Assembly: GCA_018896875.1 (NCBI GenBank) | Contig: JAHILT010000077.1 | Location: 1-18,092 of the forward strand | Source: Patescibacteria group bacterium | GTDB lineage: Bacteria > Patescibacteriota > Minisyncoccia > UBA6257 > 02-FULL-45-10c | Direction: 5' to 3' | Length of the DNA: 18,092 bases | Part shown: piece by piece, positions 13,462 through 18,092 of the stretch | Layout: each line of letters begins with the position of its first letter | How positions within the stretch are numbered: the first letter of the stretch is position 1 | Made by a program: the position numbers and the translations under genes | The notes under the pieces: model-generated | Seen by the model: only the letters and a program-made list of their open reading frames with translations | Told to the model about the DNA's origin: nothing | The model's database searches: none

Positions 13462-14142
13462 CTATTTTATTTTTTTCTTTGTTTCTTCAAACATTTCAAA
13501 GGGCGGTTTTTCACCATTAATTTTATTTATTTTATATCCCTTCTTTTTAAGTTGGGCTATTATTGGCTCGGTGCGATTTTTAAATTCATTCATTCTTACT
13601 TTCATTTTTTCTGGATTATCAAAAATTCTTTTCTTCAAAGAACCCGCACAAAGCGGACACGAAACAACAATACATTCTTTCTGATATAAAACAGGTGTTC
13701 CGCAAACAGAACAAACCAAACGATTAACATTTCTAAAAATCGCTGTTTCTAGTCTAACTTCTATATATATAATTACCACATTTTTTTTGCCATATGCCCT
13801 ATCCAGACTTTCAATAAGTCCATTGTTATCTTTATCGCCAAAAGCTTCGAATAAAGTCCTCGGAGAACCACTAAAAACAACCTTAATCCCTGCCTTGGAT
13901 AATTCTTTAATTTTTTCAACAATAATTTTTAAAACCCAAGATGGTGTATTTAAAACGCCGGAATCAAAAATTTTCCGTTCATTCTTTATAATTTTATTTT
14001 TTTGATTTTCTTGGTCATAAACAATCTGTTCAATATATTTACCAGTATCAAAATGATAGAAACCAAATTTCTTTGACAACAAATCGGCCTGCGTTCCTTT
14101 TCCTGAGCTTGGTGGTCCTAAAAATATTATTGCTTTTTTCAT
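13462..14142 (-). CDS. adk: Adenylate kinase, zinc-LID type
   Basis: This enzyme catalyses ATP + AMP to 2 ADP. The 226-aa protein has Walker A GPPSSGKGT (9-17), the AMP-site FDTGKYI (31-37), and a LID domain with four cysteines C144, C147, C162 and C165, a structural zinc site as in Gram-positive enzymes. Two features are odd. The usual DGFPR of the AMP/Mg region reads SGSPRT (91-96), with Ser in place of the conserved Asp. A short insert, FGDKDNNG (101-108), follows it and resembles a metal-binding loop. The C-terminal part is somewhat divergent. I recall the SGSPRT form from other CPR kinases, so it is likely a lineage trait and not damage. The gene follows secY after 158 nt, the largest gap in the run, which holds a possible promoter and a structured leader. 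Confidence 0.93.
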   Translation of the reverse strand: MKKAIIFLGPPSSGKGTQADLLSKKFGFYHFDTGKYIEQIVYDQENQKNKIIKNERKIFDSGVLNTPSWVLKIIVEKIKELSKAGIKVVFSGSPRTLFEAFGDKDNNGLIESLDRAYGKKNVVIIYIEVRLETAIFRNVNRLVCSVCGTPVLYQKECIVVSCPLCAGSLKKRIFDNPEKMKVRMNEFKNRTEPIIAQLKKKGYKINKINGEKPPFEMFEETKKKIK

Positions 14143-14151
14143 ATTTTACTG

Positions 14152-14214
14152 TATCCGTCCCATAGCATTCTTGTCCGCCAAAACTTTAGTGACGGAAGAA
14201 GCGACGGTGGATTT
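14152..14214. repeat. GC-richer REP-like palindromic element in the adk leader
   Basis: Within an AT-rich gap this stretch contains TCCGTC (14154-14159), its complement GACGGA (14191-14196), a second GACGG (14203-14207), and TCCGCC (14173-14178) facing GGTGGA (14206-14211; one G-U pair). Alternative stems are possible. The composition and the TCCGCCAAA...GACGG pattern recall small palindromic repeats between genes in CPR genomes. That is from memory. It would lie in the 5' leader of adk if the upstream promoter is used. Confidence 0.4.
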
Positions 14215-14229
14215 TTAATTAATATAATT

Positions 14230-14238
14230 ATTATAACA
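14230..14238 (-). promoter_or_regulatory. Candidate extended -10 promoter for adk-map
   Basis: TGTTATAAT on the minus strand (14238-14230) fits TGN-TATAAT. The start site would be near 14223, giving a leader of about 80 nt that includes the GC-rich palindromic element. No good -35 is seen. Confidence 0.45.
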
Positions 14239-14268
14239 AAAAAAAGCCCATATTTGCGAACTCTCTTT
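14238..14268 (-). terminator. Weak possible terminator after secY
   Basis: On the minus strand AGTTC and GGGCT can pair around an 8-nt loop, extended by AGAG against U residues and followed by 8 T (14245-14238). The stem depends on several G-U pairs, so partial termination between secY and adk is the most I would claim. Confidence 0.3.
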
Positions 14269-14300
14269 TTAATTTAAAAATTTGAAGTAATTAAAAATAT

Positions 14301-15569
14301 TTACACACCTTCATAATCTCTCATTGCTAATTGTGAATCTATTTGTTTCTTAACCTCTAAGGCAACAGCTACCACAATAAGCAACCCTGCTCCTCCTAGT
14401 GTTAAAGCTTCTACTCCAGTGAATATTCTCATAATATTAGGTAGAACAGCAACGAGACCCAAGAATAAAGCACCAAATAACGTAATACGATTAATAACCT
14501 TCCCTAAATAAGTAGCAGATGGTTCTCCCGGTCTAATGCCAGGAATAAATCCTCCGCTTCTTTGCAGATTCTTAGAAATCTCAGAAGGATCAAATGTAAT
14601 TGCTGTATAAAAATAAGTAAAAGCAAAAACTAATAAGAAGTATGCTAATGAATAAATGGCATGATTTCCCAAGAAACTATTTACCACATTATTAAAAGTT
14701 AAAGAAAAATCAGGAGAAATAAAAGCTGACGCTTGAGCCAAAAATTGTGGTAAAAGTAGAATAGAAATAGCAAAAATTATAGGAATAACTCCTGCTTGAT
14801 TTACTTTAAGAGGCAAATAAGTTGAAACACCGCCATACATTTTATTACCTCTTACTCTTCTTGAGTAAGAAACAGGAATTTTTCTTTCGCCTTCGTTCAC
14901 AAATACCACACCAGCAATAACAACAATTGCCATTATTACAAAAGATGCATAAGTTGTAATCTGGCTAGGACTGTAATTAAAATATAAAGACTTAACAATC
15001 TGCGGTAAACGGCCAACTATACCAGCAAAAATCAACAAAGAAATACCATTACCAATTTTTTGTTCACTTATAAGTTCTCCAATCCATACCAACAACATGC
15101 TTCCAGCTGTAATTATTACAACATTTCTTAAAATATCAAAAGTAGATGGGGTTATTAAAACTTGTTGAGATTGTAATAAGTTCAAAAAACCATATCCTTG
15201 CAAAGCTGCTAAAGGCACAGTCAAATAACGTGAAATTCTATTGAATTTAGCTCTACCCATTTCTCCTTGCTCATAATAAATCTCTTTAAGATAAGGAAAA
15301 ACCATAGTCAAAAGCTGCATTACAATAGTAGCTGTAATGTATGGACCAACACCAAGCATTACCACAGAAAGACTACTTATGCCTCCACCAGAAAATAAGT
15401 CAAAAAGACCCAATAGTTGACTAGAACTTAAAAGCATTTTAAGTTTTTCAAAATCAACACTTGGAATAGGAATAGTAGCAAAAACACGAAAAACTAAAAG
15501 TAAAGAAGCTACTATGAATATCTTTTTTCTAAGTTCTGGTGTTTTAAAAATTTGCTTCAACTTTTCCAT
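14301..15569 (-). CDS. secY: Protein translocase subunit SecY
   Basis: This is the channel subunit of the Sec translocon. The 422-aa protein has about ten membrane segments and starts with the family's cytoplasmic helix (MEKLKQIFKTPELRKKIFIVASLLLVFRVFATIPIP). The plug and first periplasmic region include LLGLFDLFSGGGISSLSVVMLGVGPYITATIVMQLL (53-88). GNGISLLIFAGIVGRLP and GERKIPVSYSRR (about 226-238, the ribosome and SecA-contacting loop) are typical, as is the C-terminal PGIRPGEPSATYLGKVINRITLFGALFLG. It follows rplO by 37 nt, the conserved spc order. No SD is seen. A weak terminator and a promoter in the next gap may separate its expression from adk. Confidence 0.97.
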   Translation of the reverse strand: MEKLKQIFKTPELRKKIFIVASLLLVFRVFATIPIPSVDFEKLKMLLSSSQLLGLFDLFSGGGISSLSVVMLGVGPYITATIVMQLLTMVFPYLKEIYYEQGEMGRAKFNRISRYLTVPLAALQGYGFLNLLQSQQVLITPSTFDILRNVVIITAGSMLLVWIGELISEQKIGNGISLLIFAGIVGRLPQIVKSLYFNYSPSQITTYASFVIMAIVVIAGVVFVNEGERKIPVSYSRRVRGNKMYGGVSTYLPLKVNQAGVIPIIFAISILLLPQFLAQASAFISPDFSLTFNNVVNSFLGNHAIYSLAYFLLVFAFTYFYTAITFDPSEISKNLQRSGGFIPGIRPGEPSATYLGKVINRITLFGALFLGLVAVLPNIMRIFTGVEALTLGGAGLLIVVAVALEVKKQIDSQLAMRDYEGV

Positions 15570-15606
15570 AAATTTAACTTACAATTATTATTGACTAGTA
15601 ATTATT

Positions 15607-16014
15607 TTAATTTACACTTCCTCCTGCTTTTTCTATTTTATCTTTGGCAATTTTAGAAATTTTTATTCCTTCTACTTTTATAGCTTTTTTTATTTTTCCA
15701 TTTCCTAAAATTTTAATTTCATTTCTAAATTTTTTTCCAAAATAAGCTTTTAAAGACGCTCTGTTTACAACTTCTCCTTTAATCTTTTCTAACTCATCTA
15801 AATTCAAAATCAAATTAGGCTGACTAGTAGGATTGTTCTTATAGCCTCTTAATTTAGGAAGTCGGATTAAAAAATCTCTTTGCGCTGGGCGAATACGATG
15901 TCCAGCACGTGATTTCTGTCCCTTTGTTCCACGTCCAGCTGTTTTTCCTCTTTTTCCTCCTCGGCCAACTCTTTTGGGTTTTATGCATTTTATTGATAAA
16001 TTGTGCAATTGCAT
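15607..16014 (-). CDS. rplO: 50S ribosomal protein L15
   Basis: This large-subunit protein binds 23S rRNA late in assembly. The 135-aa protein has the Gly/Arg-rich N-terminal extension RVGRGGKRGKTAGRGTKGQKSRAGH (about 16-40) and the globular C-terminal part with NLDELE and KAYFGKKFRNEIKILGNGKIKKA. It is slightly shorter than the usual 145 aa. Only 8 nt separate it from rpsE, so there is no rpmD (L30), which normally sits between them. L30 absence is a reported CPR trait and the strongest taxonomic clue here. Confidence 0.97.
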   Translation of the reverse strand: MQLHNLSIKCIKPKRVGRGGKRGKTAGRGTKGQKSRAGHRIRPAQRDFLIRLPKLRGYKNNPTSQPNLILNLDELEKIKGEVVNRASLKAYFGKKFRNEIKILGNGKIKKAIKVEGIKISKIAKDKIEKAGGSVN

Positions 16015-16022
16015 GATAATTT

Positions 16023-16517
16023 TTATTTAACTTTTAATTCTTTCAACGCCTCTATGGCGGCTAAAGCATTGGTTAATTTATTAGTGGTTCTTCCTAGACA
16101 TTTTGCAGTTGCATCTTTAACACCAGCTAAAGACAAAACTACACGAGGAGCTCCTCCCGCTCTAAGACCACGTCCTTCATTCGCTGGTTTTATTACTACT
16201 CTAGCAGCGCTAAATTTTGCTTCAACCTGATGAGGAATAGTTCGTCCTTTTAAAGCTATTTTTAGTAATTTCTTACGAGCGTCAATTTTGGCTTTCTGAA
16301 TTGATGATTGAACATCAACTCCCTTCCCTATCCCTACGCCAACAGTACCTTTTTCATCTCCAATAACCAATGTTGTTCTAAAACGAAATCTTTTACCACC
16401 AGCCACAACACGCGTAACTCTTCTAAGATCTAAAACTTTTTCTTTGTAGTCACTTTTAGGTGCTTCTTTCCTAAAACGTTTTTTATATCTACTACTTGGA
16501 TTATTTGAATTGTTCAT
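16023..16517 (-). CDS. rpsE: 30S ribosomal protein S5
   Basis: This small-subunit protein lies at the mRNA entry channel and influences decoding accuracy. The 164 residues show a basic N-terminal tail (1-22), then the double-stranded-RNA-binding-like S5 domain with VTRVVAGGKRFRFRTTLVIGDEKGTVGVGIGKG (about 34-66), and the C-terminal domain with VVIKPANEGRGLRAGGAPRVVLSLAGVKDATAKCLG. The last part matches the family signature well. It lies 24 nt after rplR. There is no SD before the ATG. Confidence 0.97.
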   Translation of the reverse strand: MNNSNNPSSRYKKRFRKEAPKSDYKEKVLDLRRVTRVVAGGKRFRFRTTLVIGDEKGTVGVGIGKGVDVQSSIQKAKIDARKKLLKIALKGRTIPHQVEAKFSAARVVIKPANEGRGLRAGGAPRVVLSLAGVKDATAKCLGRTTNKLTNALAAIEALKELKVK

Positions 16518-16541
16518 AAATTTGTTTAGAAATTACTTTAT

Positions 16542-16907
16542 TTAAATTTTTAAACCACCTTCTTTGACTCCTTCGGCAACTGCCTTCACGCGACCATGGT
16601 AAAGATAGGATCCTTTATTAAAAACTATTTCTTTAATTTCTAATTTTTTAGCTTTTTCTGCTATCAATAATCCAATCGCTATTGCTTGATTTGTTTTTGT
16701 ATCGGTTTTTTTTGTTTTTTTGTTTAATTCAAAAGTAGAAGACGAAACTAATGTTTTTCCAGTATTATCATTTATTAACTGAACATAAGTATATTTATTA
16801 CTTCTAAAAACTGAAAGTCTTGGTCTTTTGTTTGTACCAAAAATTTTCGCTCTATTTCTTAATCGACGTCTATTTTTTCTTTCGTTTATTTGTTTTATAT
16901 TAGACAT
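16542..16907 (-). CDS. rplR: 50S ribosomal protein L18
   Basis: L18 binds 5S rRNA in the central protuberance. The 121-aa protein has an Arg/Lys-rich N-terminus (NERKNRRRLRNRAKIFGTNKRPRLSVFRSNKYTYVQLIND, about 8-47) and ends in the conserved FNKGSYLYHGRVKAVAEGVKEGGLKI. A short Lys/Thr-rich loop (KKTKKTDTKTN, about 64-74) sits in the middle. Length and motifs are normal. It lies 23 nt after rplF. Confidence 0.96.
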   Translation of the reverse strand: MSNIKQINERKNRRRLRNRAKIFGTNKRPRLSVFRSNKYTYVQLINDNTGKTLVSSSTFELNKKTKKTDTKTNQAIAIGLLIAEKAKKLEIKEIVFNKGSYLYHGRVKAVAEGVKEGGLKI

Positions 16908-16930
16908 AATCTTTAAAAATATTTAAAAAA

Positions 16931-17491
16931 TTAAGAACCAACTCCTGTTCCACTTGTGGCCGTTTTACCAGCCTTTTTACGTATAACCTCGCCTTTATAT
17001 TTAATACCTGTCCCTCTATACGGATTTGGCTTCTTGAAAGCTCTTATCGTTGAAGCAACTTGCCCAACTAAGTATTTGCTTATACCAACAATCGTAATTG
17101 TACTCTTGTCAGTAGTAATAGTAATGCCCTCTGGAATTTTAAAATTTACTGGATGAGAAAAACCAATATTTAAAATTAGTGAACCTCCTTCAATATTGGC
17201 CTTAAAACCAACTCCTTTAAATTCTAAAATTTTCTTGAAATCATCCTTTACGCCCAAAATAGCATTTTGCGCTAATGCTCTCATTGTCCCCCAATTAGCG
17301 CGACTTTGAATATCTTTATTTTTAATATTAAAAACGAGTTCAGTCTCATTAATTTTAGCTTCAACACCAAGTAATAAATCTAACTCCAAATTTTTTTTAC
17401 CATCCCTAGAAGAAACCTTTAAAATATCGCCTTCTATTTTAACGATAATATCTTCTGGAATTGTTATTAATTTTTTCCCTATTTTAGACAT
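16931..17491 (-). CDS. rplF: 50S ribosomal protein L6
   Basis: L6 sits near the sarcin-ricin loop and factor-binding site. The 186 residues hold the two repeated L6 domains: the first (about 1-80) with SKIGKKLITIPEDI and MRALAQNAILGVKDDFKK, the second (about 85-176) ending in the signature KPNPYRGTGIKYKGEVIRKKAGKTA (about 156-180). The C-terminal tail is Gly/Ser/Thr-rich and slightly extended. It lies 35 nt after rpsH in the usual order. No SD is seen. Confidence 0.97.
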   Translation of the reverse strand: MSKIGKKLITIPEDIIVKIEGDILKVSSRDGKKNLELDLLLGVEAKINETELVFNIKNKDIQSRANWGTMRALAQNAILGVKDDFKKILEFKGVGFKANIEGGSLILNIGFSHPVNFKIPEGITITTDKSTITIVGISKYLVGQVASTIRAFKKPNPYRGTGIKYKGEVIRKKAGKTATSGTGVGS

Positions 17492-17526
17492 ATTGATAAT
17501 TTATTAACATTAAAATTAGTGATTAT

Positions 17527-17910
17527 TTACCAAATTTCGAAAAGAAGCTCTCCTCCTAATTTTATTTTTCTAGCTGATCGACCATCCATTATACCCTTAG
17601 ATGTAGACACAACCAATAAACCATATCCTTGTCTAATTGGATATATCTCATTATAAGAAGAATATAAGTGCCTAGATGGCTTACTTAGAACCTTAACCCC
17701 AGAAACAATTCCCTTTCCATCTTCTTTGTATTTCAAATTAACTTCAAGTATTTTTTTAGGAACTCTTCCTATTGCAGTAAAATCATCAATAAATCCTCCT
17801 TTTTTAAGCACATTCAAAACTGCTCTATCCATAGCTGAATAAGGAACCTTAACGGTTTCTTTGTTTACGGCCTGTGCATTTTTAATTCTTATTAATAAAT
17901 CTGTATACAT
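17527..17910 (-). CDS. rpsH: 30S ribosomal protein S8
   Basis: S8 binds the central domain of 16S rRNA and in many bacteria also represses the spc operon. The 127-aa protein starts MYTDLLIRIKNAQAVNKETV, slightly shorter than the usual MxxDPIADMLTRIRNA, and ends RKIKLGGELLFEIW. SKPSRHLYSSYNEI and GYGLLVVSTSKGIMDGRSA are conserved family segments. It is the most upstream gene visible in the ribosomal run. rpsN and rplE would be expected upstream, but the sequence instead folds back on itself, and the first 61 nt of rpsH recur inverted at 18032-18092. Confidence 0.97.
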   Translation of the reverse strand: MYTDLLIRIKNAQAVNKETVKVPYSAMDRAVLNVLKKGGFIDDFTAIGRVPKKILEVNLKYKEDGKGIVSGVKVLSKPSRHLYSSYNEIYPIRQGYGLLVVSTSKGIMDGRSARKIKLGGELLFEIW

Positions 17911-18092
17911 AATAAAAGAAATTTAAAATTTAAATATCAAAATGTAAAATTTCGGTATTTCGCTTTGCGAAATTTATTTTAAGGTTTTTTAATTTTGGAT
18001 TTTGATATTTAAATTTTAAATTTCTTTTATTATGTATACAGATTTATTAATAAGAATTAAAAATGCACAGGCCGTAAACAAAGAAACCGTTA
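17850..18092. repeat. Large inverted repeat at the right end containing the rpsH 5' end
   Basis: 17850-17943 and 17999-18092 are perfect reverse complements (94 bp). Pairing resumes after two mismatches at 17946-17951 / 17991-17996. The 39-nt centre contains its own small hairpin, ATTTCGC-TTT-GCGAAAT (17957-17973). The arms hold the rpsH leader and first 61 nt of coding sequence. The right arm runs to the last base of the window, so its true length may be greater. Perfect identity across coding DNA at an end suggests an assembly or amplification foldback. Confidence 0.97.
18032..18092 (+). pseudogene. Inverted duplicate of the rpsH 5' end, partial
   Basis: An ATG at 18032 opens a frame encoding MYTDLLIRIKNAQAVNKETV, identical at base level to the start of rpsH on the other strand. 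It runs off the window. It is either the mirrored arm of an artefact or a genuine truncated duplicate; I favour the artefact, so it should not be counted as a second S8 gene. Confidence 0.6.

Noticed and set aside
16014..16023. A missed rpmD (L30) between rpsE and rplO
   Set aside because: Only 8 nt separate the two genes, and no frame elsewhere in the window resembles L30.
1..18092. UGA read as glycine (code 25)
   Set aside because: No gene contains an in-frame TGA, and glycine is coded by GGN throughout. Only the absence of TGA stops is worth noting.

Overview
The window is AT-rich bacterial chromosomal DNA, most likely from a Patescibacteria/CPR (Parcubacteria-like) organism. The reasons: the ribosomal cluster runs rpsE directly into rplO with only 8 nt between them, so rpmD (L30) is missing as is typical of CPR; a VirD4/TraG-like ATPase and its small partner look like a pair often seen in CPR genomes; most genes have no Shine-Dalgarno (SD) sequence; and intergenic gaps are tiny. 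The standard code fits. All 21 complete genes end in TAA (18) or TAG (3), none in TGA, and no reading frame has an internal TGA.

Layout. (1) 1-1745, minus strand: the N-terminal 447 residues of a membrane-anchored VirD4/TraG-like ATPase that runs off the left edge, translationally coupled (TAATG) to an upstream 134-aa acidic protein. (2) 1800-2090: back-to-back divergent promoters, then an autonomous 44-aa single-TM protein with a perfect SD and its own terminator. (3) 2097-3990, minus: ychF and a 3-methyladenine DNA glycosylase (mpg). The start codons of both lie inside copies of one short inverted repeat. (4) 3991-6295: a divergent pair, a 118-aa unknown protein (-) and a GT39-type membrane glycosyltransferase (+). 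(5) 6310-8210, minus: alr then ftsQ, for peptidoglycan precursor supply and division. (6) 8278-8608: a 98-aa three-TM protein with a strong SD and terminator. (7) 8636-17910, minus: one long gene run, rpsH-rplF-rplR-rpsE-rplO-secY-adk-map-GT2-greA-lysS-serS. This is the distal spc operon joined to a sugar transferase, a transcript-cleavage factor and two class II tRNA synthetases. Candidate internal promoters lie before adk and before the GT2 gene. (8) 17850-18092: a large inverted repeat in which the first 61 nt of rpsH reappear in reverse orientation. This is probably an assembly or amplification foldback at a contig end.

Most of the content is core housekeeping: translation, secretion, cell wall and repair. 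The points most worth a second look are the start-codon inverted repeats of ychF and mpg, the contrast between two SD-led mini membrane proteins and the SD-less rest, the VirD4-like pair, and the foldback. I did not see CRISPR, tRNA, rRNA, IS elements or phage genes.
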